From positions 21,435,655 to 21,499,654 of the forward strand of contig NC_091137.1 in assembly GCF_041381155.1 (NCBI RefSeq): a stretch of 64,000 nt of DNA, written 5' to 3'. Shown here in pieces: positions 12,132 through 24,245 of this stretch (its first letter is position 1; each line of letters starts with the position of its first letter). A model generated the notes under the pieces. That model was not told where the DNA came from, did not search any database, and saw only the letters and a list, made by a program, of their open reading frames with translations. The DNA is from Argopecten irradians (lineage: Eukaryota; Mollusca; Bivalvia; Pectinida; Pectinidae). The position numbers and the translations under genes are program-made.

Positions 12132-12870
12132 ATCTATGTATCTATCTATCTATATAGTTTCAGATTATTTAATACACATTTAGTGTTCCATACTACAAAG
12201 GTCTTTAAAAGGTCAGAATCCATGGAGATAAATTAGAATAAAAAGATATTGTTACATTTACTTTACTAAAAATAAATTACATATCCTCCCGTTGTGTACC
12301 CTGACTTCTTTCTTCTTGTCTTCCACGTGTTCGGACTTAGTGATATTACGTTTTTGTGATCTTCTGGCCCCGATTTATTGAAACAAATTAAAGTAAAAAA
12401 AAATGACTTAAGACAACAATTTTCACTTCAGTTTCATAAGGAGAAAAACTTAACTTTTCACTACAGTTTGCAGTTTTGTTTCGATAAATAGGAATCTGAC
12501 CTCTATCACAGATGATTAAGAAAACATTCAGAATATTATTGATATTAGTTTTAATAATTTATTACACTAAATAGTTCTGGTCATAAGAAATCACCAATGG
12601 AACATTACTGTTTAGGTATAAACCCTTATGATAACATGTAATTTAATACCGTTGATAAGTTTAAGTATAATCATGCCTACACTGAAGTACATTTATTGCA
12701 AATTTTTTTCATTTCCTGGTGCGAAACGTTCAATTATTATATAAAGACAAATATACATAGATCTGTATCTATATCTTTAAAAGGGACAGCATAAAGCAAG
12801 GGGTAAATGACCAGAATTGTAAAACATGTAACAGAAATCAAATGTTTTGGATTTTTAATGCAAAACGTCT
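11351..12870. other. upstream side of the ACE-like gene; no gene seen
   Basis: This should hold the ACE-like promoter and any 5' untranslated exon, but no convincing TATA box or splice pair was found. A TCTA microsatellite lies at about 12085-12153. The rest is AT-rich and non-coding by eye. Confidence 0.4.
12085..12153. repeat. TCTA tetranucleotide microsatellite
   Basis: A run of TATC/TCTA units with a few interruptions (TTATC, TGTATC). Probably length-polymorphic. Confidence 0.9.
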
Positions 12871-12874
12871 CTAC

Positions 12875-12995
12875 TCTGTCTCATGCCAGTTTGGATTCGA
12901 TCTCCAGCTGTACAAGCGGCACAACTCGTCCAGGGCCCAGTCATCCAGAAAGAGGAAAATCGTCGATTATCTGTTTACCTTTGTTGAAATAGTTA
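12875..12995. other. exon-like GC-richer island, strand and gene unclear
   Basis: A stretch of about 120 bp stands out in composition. On plus, a strong pyrimidine-rich acceptor (ending CATGCCAG at about 12890) precedes an open frame ending near a GTACGC donor. On minus, a frame reads DDWALDELCRLYSWRSN, then PNWHETE and a stop, which looks coding, but its acceptor is weak. No family was recognised and no joining exon found. It could be one exon of a gene, or a gene fragment. Confidence 0.25.
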
Positions 12996-13543
12996 TCGGC
13001 ATAGGTACGCATTATGCTAAATGTAATAATATGATACAGGTATACATGAAGAGGAATATTTCATAATATTCCTTCATGTAAGTTTGAAAGGTAAATAATT
13101 GATAAGTTTATTCACTTTTTAAAACGGGTGATTTCATTTTCTCCGTGATACCATTTTGAAAATAGCTTTCCGCGAGTTTCAGAGAATCTTTTCTGTGATA
13201 CCTTTTTATTTCATACTGTTTTTCTCGATCCTATATCAGTCTTGTAGACGGCTAATGGAGGTCATACATCTGTATTTATGGGTTTAAGATTGATTAATTG
13301 ATTATGTCTTTTCACCCATAATTTCGCCCCCAATGTGTCGAATAGTAAACTTAAAAGAAACATCAGTGCTTAATGAATTCAATGGTATTAATTAAGTCTT
13401 GAGAACATACAATCTATTTCTCAATTTAAAAAAACTTATTTCACAAGGTCAGAAGATTAAAACTGCTGAAGTTTCCAAATACCGTTTTATAAATATTAAA
13501 CTCATTCCCTACTCTGTCAACTAGGGAATGATTTGAGTAATTT
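12996..13543. other. spacer without recognised features
   Basis: AT-rich. No long open frame, splice pair or clear repeat was seen before the 77-bp array. Confidence 0.4.
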
Positions 13544-14215
13544 GACCTGTATAAAGATCACCTTGCTGAATCTGTTGTATGCTCCTAGTCAAAGGCTTAG
13601 GTTTTAGTAAGTTAAACTATGACCTGTATAAAGATCACCTTGCTGAATCTGTTGTATGCTCCTAGTCAAAGGTTTAGGTTTTAGTAAGTTAAACTATGAC
13701 CTGTATAAAGATCACCTTGCTGAATCTGTTGTATGCTCCTAGTCAAAGTTTTAGGTTTTAGTAAGTTAAACTATGACCTGTATAAAGATCACCTTGCTGA
13801 ATCTGTTGTATGCTCCTAGTCAAAGGCTTAGGTTTTAGTAAGTTAAACTATGACCTGTATAAAGATCACCTTGCTGAATCTGTTGTATGCTCCTAGTCAA
13901 AGTTTTAGGTTTTAGTAAGTTAAACTATGACCTGTATAAAGATCACCTTGCTGAATCTGTTGTATGCTCCTAGTCAAAGTTTTAGGTTTTAGTAAGTTAA
14001 ACTATGACCTGTATAAAGATCACCTTGCTGAATCTGCTGTATGCTCCTAGTCAAAGGTTTAGGTTTTAGTAAGTTTAACTATGACCTGTATAAAGATCAC
14101 CTTGCTGAATCTGCTGTATGCTCCTAGTCAAAGGTTTAGGTTTTAGTAAGTTTAACTATGACCTGTATAAAGATCACCTTGCTGAATCTGCTGTATGCTC
14201 CTAGTCAAAGTTTTG
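13544..14215. repeat. 77-bp minisatellite, about 8.7 units
   Basis: The unit begins GACCTGTATAAAGATCACCT and ends TAAGTTAAACTAT. Units are nearly identical, differing mainly at AAAGGCTT/AAAGGTTT/AAAGTTTT and GTTGTA/GCTGTA. The pattern of shared variants in neighbouring units fits recent unequal exchange. Confidence 0.95.
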
Positions 14216-15046
14216 AAGAAAAAAATCCCACCACATCTCTTATTTAATTGAATCAATTTTGTTAATTGCCGTACCACGCTGCTAAATACTGTAATTAGTA
14301 TCGTGTATGAAAATCACAACCATTTCTCACAGAATATCTTATTGAACGGATGCAAACTATGTACTAATAATGAAAATATGAACATTCAATCGGCTGTCTC
14401 GACATTTATTTCAAGCTCGAAAAGATTCATGCAATTATAAACTATCACACTTGGATACAATCGTAAGAAACTTATCTGGAGATCTTCAACTGGTACTTTT
14501 AATATTTTTTGCCGTTTTCAATATTTTCATATTTCTATAAAAAAAACTGAATTTTCTAATGCATAGTGTTATAAATGTGATTATTTCAGCTTAGTTAATC
14601 TTTCATATTTTTCATTCATTAATAAAGTAAAACTTAAAACAAATTACAGTTTAGGAAATAGTAAACACTTAAAATGTAATTATTATATATAAATTAGATA
14701 AATACACCAAAATCGTTACTGTACAATCAATTTTCAACGCAAACCATTTTGAGTAATTGAGTGTGATTCCTTACAAGTGGATGGTTTACTTAAGGTGAAA
14801 TGGACAGCCATTAGATATCTGTGTGTGGCTAATATCTGTGTGTGGAAGGGGGCTCAAATACACCAATTATTTGCAAATTAGATTTACCATTGTAATTTTT
14901 TGTAACTTGTACCATTGTTGTTCGGTAGGGAGAGGATCGATTTAGGCAATGCCTGCCATCTGATCCCATTGGCTTCTCTGCTGTCAATAAAATGTGTTTG
15001 AAATTAAAAATCAACATGTGAGGTCAATAAATGTCGCCAATGCATA
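14216..15046. other. AT-rich spacer between two minisatellites
   Basis: No gene or clear repeat is visible. Small open frames at about 14829-15017 show no recognisable product. Confidence 0.4.
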
Positions 15047-16842
15047 CAACGTGTTGGGTGTGTGGATAGGATAGGTTGTAATAATGGTACTCTTGCCCTT
15101 TTTATAGTGGTGTGTGGATAGGGTAGGCTGTAGTAATGGAACTCTTGCCCTTTTTATAGGGGTGTGTGGATAGGGTAGGCTGTAGTAATGGAACTCTTGC
15201 CCTTTTTATAGGGGTGTGTGGATAGGGTAGGCTGTAGTAATGGAACTCTTGTCCTTTTTATAGTGGTGTGTGGATAGGGTAGGCTGTAGTAATGGTACTC
15301 TTGCCCTTTTTATAGTGTTGTGTTGAAAGGGTAGGCTGTAGTAATGGAACTCTTGCCCTTTTTATAGGGGTGTGTTGAAAGGGTAGGCTGTAGTAATGGA
15401 ACTCTTGTCCTTTGTATAGTGGTGTGTGTGGTGTGTTGAAAGGGTAGGCTGTAGTAATGGAACTCTTGCCCTTTTTATAGGGGTGTGTTGATAGGGTAGG
15501 CTGTAGTAATGGTACTCTTGTCCTTTTTATAGTGGTGTGTTGAAAGGGTAGGCTGTAGTAATGGAACTCTTGCCCTTTTTATAGGGGTGTGTGGATAGGG
15601 TAGGCTGTAGTAATGGAACTCTTGCCCTTTTTATAGTGGTGTGTGGATAGGGTAGGCTGTAGTAATGGAACTCTTGCCCTTTTTATAGGGGTGTGTGTGG
15701 TGAGGATAGGCTGTAGTTATGGAACTCTTGCCCTTTTTATAGGGGTGTTTGTGGATAGGGTAGGCTGTAGTAATGGAACTCTTGTCCTTTTTATAGGGGT
15801 GTGTGGATAGGGTAGGCTGTAGTAATGGAACTCTTGACCTTTTTATAGTGGTGTGTGGATAGGGTAGGCTGTAGTAATGGAACTCTTGACCTTTTTATAG
15901 TGGTGTGTGGATAGGGTAGGCTGTAGTAATGGAACTCTTGACCTTTTTATAGTGGTGCATGGATAGGGTAGGCTGTAGTAATGGAACTCTTGCCCTTTTT
16001 ATAGGGGTGTGTGGATAGGGTAGGCTGTAGTAATGGAACTCTTGCCCTTTTTATAGAGGTGTGTGGATAGGGTAGGCTGTAGTAATGGAACTCTTGCCCT
16101 TTTTATAGAGGTGTGTGGATAGGGTAGGCTGTAGTAATGGAACTCTTGCCCTTTTTATAGTGGTGTGTGGATAGGGTAGGCTGTAGTAATGGAACTCTTG
16201 CCCTTTTTATAGTGGTGTGTGGATAGGGTAGGCTGTAGTAATGGAACTCTTGCCCTTTTTATAGGGGTGTGTGGATAGGGTAGGCTGTAGTAATGGAACT
16301 CTTGACCTTTTTATAGGGGTGTTTGTGGATAGGGTAGGCTGTAGTAATGGAACTCTTGACCTTTTTATAGTGGTGTGTGGATAGGGTAGGCTGTAGTAAT
16401 GGAACTCTTGACCTTTTTATAGTGGTGTGTGGATAGGGTAGGCTGTAGTAATGGAACTCTTGACTTTTTTTATAGTGGTGCATGGATAGGGTAGGCTGTA
16501 GTAATGGAACTCTTGCCCTTTTTATAGAGGTGTGTGGATAGGGTAGGCTGTAGTAATGGAACTCTTGCCCTTTTTATAGAGGTGTGTGGATAGGGTAGGC
16601 TTGTAGTAATGGAACTCTTGCTCATTTTATAGGGGGTGTGTGTGGTGAGGATAGGCTGTAGTTATGGAACTCTTGTCCTTTTTTATGTTTGTGGATAGGG
16701 TAGGCTGTAGTAATGGAACTCTTGCCTTTTTTATAGGGGTGTTTGTGGATAGGGTAGGCTGTAGTAATGGAACTCTTGCCCTTTTTATAGAGGTGTGTGG
16801 ATAGGGTAGGCTGTAGTAATGGAACTCTTGTTCTTTTTATAG
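15047..16842. repeat. 52-bp minisatellite, about 34 units
   Basis: The core unit contains GATAGGGTAGGCTGTAGTAA and TGGAACTCTTGCCCTTTTTA at a 52-bp period. Variants include GACCTTTTT, TGTTGAAAGGG and occasional extra GTGTG. Reading frames across the array are an effect of the repeat, not genes. Confidence 0.95.
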
Positions 16843-19507
16843 TGCTATCACACTGAAGTATACCGTCGATGACACTGAGCGGTTTAAGGAACAGTATGAT
16901 TGGGATTCAGATGACCTTTAAACCAAGACTTGTTTTTTCACAGATGCAGTGGTTTATGGCTTTGAATGTTATCCTACTCATGACAAAAAATATGTTTGGT
17001 TTTATGGATGAATGTTGCCAATTATATAATCTATAGTTCGGGGTTGATATAATAGTAGATGATTCTTCGCGCAGGTATGGCGCTTTTAGCTACACGATTT
17101 GGACTCTTCTTTAAAACTTACTTCCTTTATCCTATTTTCCCATTTAACGTGGAACTGTCACAGTTCTAATTGTCTGTAATGTGGTCCTGTTGGAGTCTAG
17201 ATTGTAATTAATATAATGAGACTAAATGGCGGACAGGTTAAATTGTATAGTGTCTTCAATGGAATACGATGATGTTAGTTAATTCTCTATAGATATCCTA
17301 CAGTTTAGGATAGGATTATCTTCTGCAGTGTATCTTATAGAGGTTGACCTCCCCATAAAGGCACCCATTGTTTTTTTTATTTCTAACTTCGAGCTACCAA
17401 CAAAGGGGTGTGTCCAATTGTTGTGTCATCCCGTGTTTCTCAGTCTGTAAATATCCGTAGGTTTGCCTTACCTGACCTCCAATGTTACTGTGAGGATATT
17501 AGGGGTGACAAGAAGGTGACATAATGGGTGACACTTTTCCTTAGGGTTATCAGGCTAGTTTGGCGTAGTTTTTGCTCACCTTTCCTAAAATGGTTAAACA
17601 ACTTTCAAATAGCATTCCTTCTTTTAATATGTAATGGTAAATAGCTTCAACTTTCATTTAAAACTAAACGGTTTTCTCTCTATAACAGAGGTATACCAAG
17701 AAATTATGATTTTTTTTACCTTTTAATTCATTTGAGCAAAATGCTCGAGGTATAAACCAAGAAATCTTGCTGTATATGAAATAATTTATTCTTTAGCAGA
17801 ACAAAACAGTGTATCGTTTCCAACCAATGTTTCTACTCTACATATCATTTAAAGGCTGAGAATGAAATAGCATACAACTAGCCTAATTTCGCGTCAGGTA
17901 AAATCTATCTTGTCTTGTAGAACAATATGGCCTTTTCCTGTACACTACTTGAATTATTTGTCGGTGTCCTATATTAATATAATGGCATTGTATACGTGGA
18001 CAAAAGACACTACATACACATTGGGAATAATTATGTTAAATGCAAGTGAGAACCGCTTTCATTATCCAGTTGTGACAAATATTTGTTCTGCTCAACTCGT
18101 AATCTACAGTACGCGTTCAATAGTCCTGTGGCTAGTGCTGATATGAATGCTTGATTTGCAAACATTTCTGAGGGCTTATGTTTATTAGTTTTATTAAAAA
18201 AAACTCAGATTTTTAGATTGTGTGTAAAACTGTATATTTTAATATACGTTATCAACACATGTTCATTTGAGCCGAGTCTAACAGTCCTATTTCTCGATAG
18301 TCATGCTTTCTGTGATAGAGCGGGCTAGGGTTGGTGAATGAGAGGAGTTTGACCAACACGTTAGATATTAAAATCAATAATTATTTGCCATATTTTGACA
18401 TTAAAACTGTTGATTCCATTGTCATTTGATCCAATGCATGTGTAGTGAACTTTAGTAGTTTAGAAGGCTGTGTATAGATCGCAATGACAGAACATTTTCC
18501 CACAGGGACCTTTGGTATTTACTGAGGACAAATCAGGTTAGGTTAATTTGTTTTAAAACCCTACGTATGTAGAGAATATTTCTATAGCAGTGTGGCCTAT
18601 ATCTGTTTGATATTATATGTTGGTCAAAAAGGGAAAATGCTTTATCATAACCCGAAGATACAAATACTTTGGAAGAAGTTTGTTTTACGTGTTTTATCAT
18701 TAGAGCCGTAAGAAAGGAAGGACCAAAGCTAGAAAAACAAACATTATGGACTCAAATCCACCTTGGGGAGGGAACGTGTGTATTGTTCATAAAACGGGGG
18801 TTGGGGATAATCGCAATGAGAAGTATGGGGAGGTGAACACAACTCACGTCCCAAATTTACCTGTTTTACAGTGTCGTACAATGGGTATCAGACAACATAA
18901 TTCACACGACTTCAGACAACATATGTTCAGCGATAAAGCTGTATTACAAAGTATATTGTGTGTATAAACCATAGTACAACCTCAGGCTGTTATAGATTAT
19001 GAAGTCCATGCTATGTACGACATTACTTACTCTTCCTTAGTTAGTCCAGCACCAAACTTCACAAAGTCTGCTCCTCCCTCCTGGTGAAGACACACAACAT
19101 GTCGGCAGTGTTTACGTGTAGGCTAAGTACATGGGTATACTTGTATTGTACATATATATAGAAACTTTAAAGTTCGTTGTTCACGGTTGGTGTAGCGAGG
19201 CGGTCACGCATGAACAGTAACTGCATTAGTAGATCATGATAAACATTGAACAGCGAATGTTGGCTGGTGTAACAGACTGTCTTACAACTGTTTAACTACC
19301 ATTCAAACTGTTCTCCTTGGTGCACATCATTGCTAATCAATTAACATCAATGAAATATATTAAAATACCACAACACAATATAGAAGGAAGAAAGTTAGCA
19401 TACTGAAATATCCTTAAACAGTGTTAAAATGTGGGTAAAATTCAAATGTGTTCCCATCGATCGTCTATCTATGCTTTCTAAAATAATACTTTTAATGGTT
19501 CTTTTCT
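16843..19507. other. 2.7-kb spacer; no gene recognised
   Basis: Only short open frames (such as 17910-18146 and 18746-18967) are present. None has a recognisable family, splice partners or coding-like bias. No clear repeat was seen. Confidence 0.4.
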
Positions 19508-20023
19508 ATATCAGATTAAGAGACCTAGTTCTCAACTTCCCATTGCGTTTCATTTTACATTTTGAGTTTAGAGTTTGTTTTCTTTCCTTAGGAATATTTG
19601 TATTGCATCAGTCACAATATACACGTTATAAAGAAGTAATATTGGGGTATAAATAAAATGGTACACGTTTCTTGTGCATGAATTTTTCAGTTTGGCATCC
19701 TGTCTGTAACTTGGAGCATATAATTGAAGGAAGCGTATCTCTCACATGTTCTTTGTATTTTTGATTTCATTGTTGAAAATGCTTTGTACTACATCTATGT
19801 TTGTAAGGCGTAATGTTTGTTTTCCAGTTTTGTCCATATAATAGTCTTTTAACAATGACATGACATTCTCATGGAGATCAATCATGAACTTCATTTCTTT
19901 CACATTAAGTACTTGAACCTTTATTAAGAAAGGCGGTTCATATTTCGACTTCTCAGCTTACATTTTTACGTTTGTACTCGCTACCATTTACATTGTATAC
20001 ACCTCGATACAATATTAACAAGA

Positions 20024-20060
20024 GACCCAAGGACCTTAATTGTCATCTGACGACATTAGC
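20024..20060 (-). mobile_element. HINE-type element 3' terminus (in duplicated segment)
   Basis: Read on minus, it ends in a GGTCCTTGGGTCTCTTGTT-type terminus, matching the 3' ends at 28207, 33255, 49030, 50754 and 60540. A second copy lies at about 22178-22215 because the whole segment is duplicated. Confidence 0.5.
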
Positions 20061-21271
20061 GTTACTTAAATAGAAAAAAAAATAAATGCAGATTTTCAAG
20101 ATTGTGATTTTGACGCCCATCTAGGATATGAGAAATAGTCAAAATGTGTTTTCAAGATCCCGACTTTTACGGCCATCTTGGATTTATATTAACCCAAAAA
20201 ATAACAGCACTTGTTCAGAACCATGTCAAGATAATTTCAGCTGAATAACACGGGTAGAACTTGACAAAAAGCTCAAATGCGTCTCTGTGATACCTATGGG
20301 GGTAATACTTGTTTATCGGACGCAATACGCTTATTTCGCCCGAAGCTGTACATGTAGATATCGCATGACTACCCAACCTCTTGACGTCACTAGGTCAACT
20401 AAATTTTCATTTTCATAATCTATGCCGGTTTTACAATTAAAAGATGTAAACAACGAGATCTGCGTTGAAATACCACATAATTATCGTGTGTGGAAACTTG
20501 ATTTGCAGTTCCGATTTTCTTCGAACAGATTTCCCTAAATGACGGACTATCATATTGTAAAATTGTAATAAACCGTGAAGATATGAGAGAAAAATAATCT
20601 TTCACGTGTGAATATATAGGTTAGAAATAGTCTACCCTCGGGATCACAAAATGTGACAAGTCTCGTGTTATACATTTTGTGAACCTCGAGTAGAACATCC
20701 CTGTCATTCATATCCACAAATGAAAGAGTCTTATATATATATATATATATATATATAACATAAAAGAGATATTTTATCATCATAATGCATTTGGTAAAGG
20801 TATAAACTATATTGGAAGGTTATACGACGTATACTTTACATTCCTGATCTTGTTCGAAGAGCCTGTGAAAATGTCTCGAGATGGGGCTTTTATTTAGTAA
20901 AACATGGTTACCGGAATAGTTGGTACTAAATTACCCATCGATTGACGTGCCTTCCCTCAGTTATCATGTCGAGTCCATATCTTCATGTTTGACATCATAA
21001 AATCGAGTCGAACCACTGATGTAGCAAAGCTCTCTTGATATCTTTGATAGATATCAAAATAGATGGAGTTTCGTGCAAATGTATTTTTATGTGTTTTCAG
21101 AAATGTGCAAGAGTTGTATATTGTAAAAGAATGAAGCTTATGACGTATAAGGCAAATGAAGTAATATCAGCGGTATGCTCCGGGTAACACGGGGTCCTTA
21201 ATTCATTATAAACGTATGTCTGTAGGATACGAAGCTGATGATCGTACCACTAGGTACCTGTACAACACAAG

Positions 21272-21481
21272 ATGGCGAGAGGCTCGGACGGTTCGTATGT
21301 TTGCAGCTCTAATTCGGCCTCAAATGGACATGTCTTATACCTTCTATGTCTCTCTGTCTTCATGATCAGAATTCCCCTAATATCGGTATGTCGACATGAA
21401 ATGTATTGGTATCATTCCTGTGATGGGCGCATCACCTGTAAATTAAAGCTGATATATACTGTATTTTGTTTTTGCAAGTAG
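21272..21481 (+). CDS. candidate small ORF (69 aa), copy 1
   Basis: The ORF starts in a strong context (CAAGATGG) with MARGSDGSYVCSSNSASNGH and contains a hydrophobic stretch, VLYLLCLSVFM. The protein is identical in the second copy at 23426-23635. No family is recognised. Both copies being the same is weak evidence of function because the duplication is young. It may be a chance frame. Confidence 0.2.
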   Translation: MARGSDGSYVCSSNSASNGHVLYLLCLSVFMIRIPLISVCRHEMYWYHSCDGRITCKLKLIYTVFCFCK

Positions 21482-21672
21482 TCATGAAAGTAGATCAATA
21501 TTTGAACAAATGTGTAATCTGATGTTGAATGCTCGATCTGAACTTATTAATAAATTATTATTAAGTAACTACTTTTTGACATGTAACTTTGAAATCAATT
21601 TTGTAACAATACACGATGTGCGCAATGTATATATACATGTATCTACTTTTCAATGACCCTAAGTCAATAAAA

Positions 21673-23824
21673 ATATCAGATTAAGAGACCTAGTTCTCAA
21701 CTTCCCATTGCGTTTCATTTTACATTTTGAGTTTAGAGTTTGTTTTCTTTCCTTAGGAATATTTGTATTGCATCAGTCACAATATACACGTTATAAAGAA
21801 GTAATATTGGGGTATAAATAAAATGGTACACGTTTCTTGTGCATGAATTTTTCAGTTTGGCATCCTGTCTGTAACTTGGAGCATATAATTGAAGGAAGCG
21901 TATCTCTCACATGTTCTTTGTATTTTTGATTTCATTGTTGAAAATGCTTTGTACTACATCTATGTTTGTAAGGCGTAATGTTTGTTTTCCAGTTTTGTCC
22001 ATATAATAGTCTTTAACAATGACATGACATTCTCATGGAGATCAATAATGAACTTCATTTCTTTCACATTAAGTACTTGAACCTTTATTAAGAAAGGCGG
22101 TTCATATTTCGACTTCTCAGCTTACATTTTTACGTTTGTACTCGCTACCATTTACATTGTATACACCTCGATACAATATTAACAAGAGACCCAAGGACCT
22201 TAATGGTCATCTGACGACATTAGCGTTACTTAAATAGAAAAAGAAATATATACAGATTTTCAAGATTGTGATTTTGACGCCCATCTAGGATATGAGAAAT
22301 AGTCAAAATGTGTTTTCAAGATCCCGACTTTTACGGCCATCTTGGATTTATATTAACCCAAAAAATAACAGCACTTGTTCAGAACCATGTCAAGATAATT
22401 TCAGCTGAATAACACGGGTAGAACTTGACAAAAAGCTCAAATGCGTCTCTGTGATACCTATGGGGGTAATACTTGTTTATCGGACGCAATACGCTTATTT
22501 CGCCCGAAGCTGTACATGTAGATATCGCATGACTACCCAACCTCTTGACGTCACTAGGTCAACTAAATTTTCATTTTCATAATCTATGCCGGTTTTACAA
22601 TTAAAAGATGTAAACAACGAGATCTGCGTTGAAATACCACATAATTATCGTGTGTGGAAACTTGATTTGCAGTTCCGATATTTTTCGAACAGATTTCCCT
22701 AAATGACGGACTATCATATTGTAAAATTGTAATAAACCGTGAAGATATGAGGGAAAAATAATCTTTCACGTGTGAATATATAGGTTAGAAATAGTCTACC
22801 CTCGGGATCACAAAATGTGACAAGTCTCGTGTTATACATTTTGTGAACCTCGAGTAGAACATCCCTGTCCTTCATATCCACAAATGAAAGAGTCTTATAT
22901 ATATATATAAAACATAAAAGAGATATTTTATCATCATAATGCATTTGGTAAAGGTATAAACTATATTGGAAGGTTATACGACGTATACTTTACATTCCTG
23001 ATCTTGTTCGAAGAGCCTGTGAAAATGTCTCGAGATGGGGCTTTTATTTAGTAAAACATGGTTACCGGAATAGTTGGTACTAAATTACCCATCGATTGAC
23101 GTGCCTTCCCTCAGTTATCATGTCGAGTCCATATCTTCATGTTTGACATCATAAAATCGAGTCGAACCACTGATGTAGCAAAGCTCTCTTGTTATCTTTG
23201 ATAGATATCAAAATAGATGGAGTTTCGTGCATATGTATTTTTATGTGTTTTCAGAAATGCGCAAGAGTTGTATATTGTAAAAGAATGAAGCTTATGACGT
23301 ATAAGGCAAATGAAGTAATATCAGCGGTATGCTCCGGGTAACACGGGGTCCTTAATTCATTATAAACGTATGTCTGTAGGATACGAAGCTGATGATCGTA
23401 CCATGAGTTACCTATACAACACAAGATGGCGAGAGGCTCGGACGGTTCGTATGTTTGCAGCTCTAATTCGGCCTCAAATGGACATGTCTTATACCTTCTA
23501 TGTCTCTCTGTCTTCATGATCAGAATTCCCCTAATATCGGTATGTCGACATGAAATGTATTGGTATCATTCCTGTGATGGGCGCATCACCTGTAAATTAA
23601 AGCTGATATATACTGTATTTTGTTTTTGCAAGTAGTCATGAAAGTAGATCAATATTTGAACAAATGTGTAATCTGATGTTGAATCTCGATCTGAACTTAT
23701 TAATAAATTATTATTAAGTCACTACTTTTTGACATGTAACTTTGAAATCAATTTTGTAACAATACACGATGTGCACAATGTATATATACATGTATCTACT
23801 TTTCAATGACCCTAAGTCAATAAA
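21673..23824 (+). repeat. 2.15-kb direct tandem duplication, copy 2
   Basis: The second copy follows copy 1 without a spacer and ends CCCTAAGTCAATAAAA. It is about 13 bp shorter, mainly from the shorter TA repeat. Confidence 0.95.
23426..23635 (+). CDS. candidate small ORF (69 aa), copy 2
   Basis: Same 69-residue product as the ORF at 21272-21481. The flanking sequence differs slightly just upstream (CATGAGTTACC against CACTAGGTACC). Unknown function; may be a chance frame. Confidence 0.2.
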   Translation: MARGSDGSYVCSSNSASNGHVLYLLCLSVFMIRIPLISVCRHEMYWYHSCDGRITCKLKLIYTVFCFCK

Positions 23825-23889
23825 ATAATTAATAACTATACAAGAGCTGTTGGAGAACAGCAAAGCTCGCCTATTCAGAAGAAGTTGAT

Positions 23890-24245
23890 GTTCAAGTATT
23901 TACTATTTAAACATGGAAATATTACAAATTAACAGACTCAAAAAAAACCTAAAGGTCCCCAAATTGGTTGTATTATCACGTTCAGCATCCATACACATTA
24001 GGAAAATAAAATCATAAACATTTATGATGACTTATGCTTAAACAATTGACAAAATAGAAACTTGCTCAAAAACTTTAACATGGAAATATGACAAATTAAC
24101 AGACTCAAAAACCCACTAATGGGCCCCAAATTGGTTGTATTATCACGTTCAGCATCCATACACATTAGGAAAATAAAATCATAAACATTTATGATGACTT
24201 AAGCTTAAACAATTGACGAAACAGAAACTTGCTCAAATACTTTAA
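23890..24245. repeat. about 178-bp tandem pair
   Basis: Two units share AACATGGAAATAT, CAAATTGGTTGTATTATCAC and CATTTATGATGACTTA. The sequence before it (ACAGCAAAGCTCGCCTATTC) may be the end of the element that carries them. Confidence 0.8.

Larger units (their letters stand above)
19508..21672 (+). repeat. 2.15-kb direct tandem duplication, copy 1
   Basis: It begins ATATCAGATTAAGAGACC and ends CCCTAAGTCAATAAA, exactly abutting copy 2. The copies differ by scattered single-base changes and small indels, the largest in a TA microsatellite (long at about 20730-20757 here, short in copy 2). By eye, identity is in the high nineties per cent. Content is mostly non-coding and includes a HINE-type 3' terminus near 20030. 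Confidence 0.95.

Noticed and set aside
16259-16483. A 74-codon repetitive minus-strand ORF
   Set aside because: It is a by-product of the 52-bp minisatellite.
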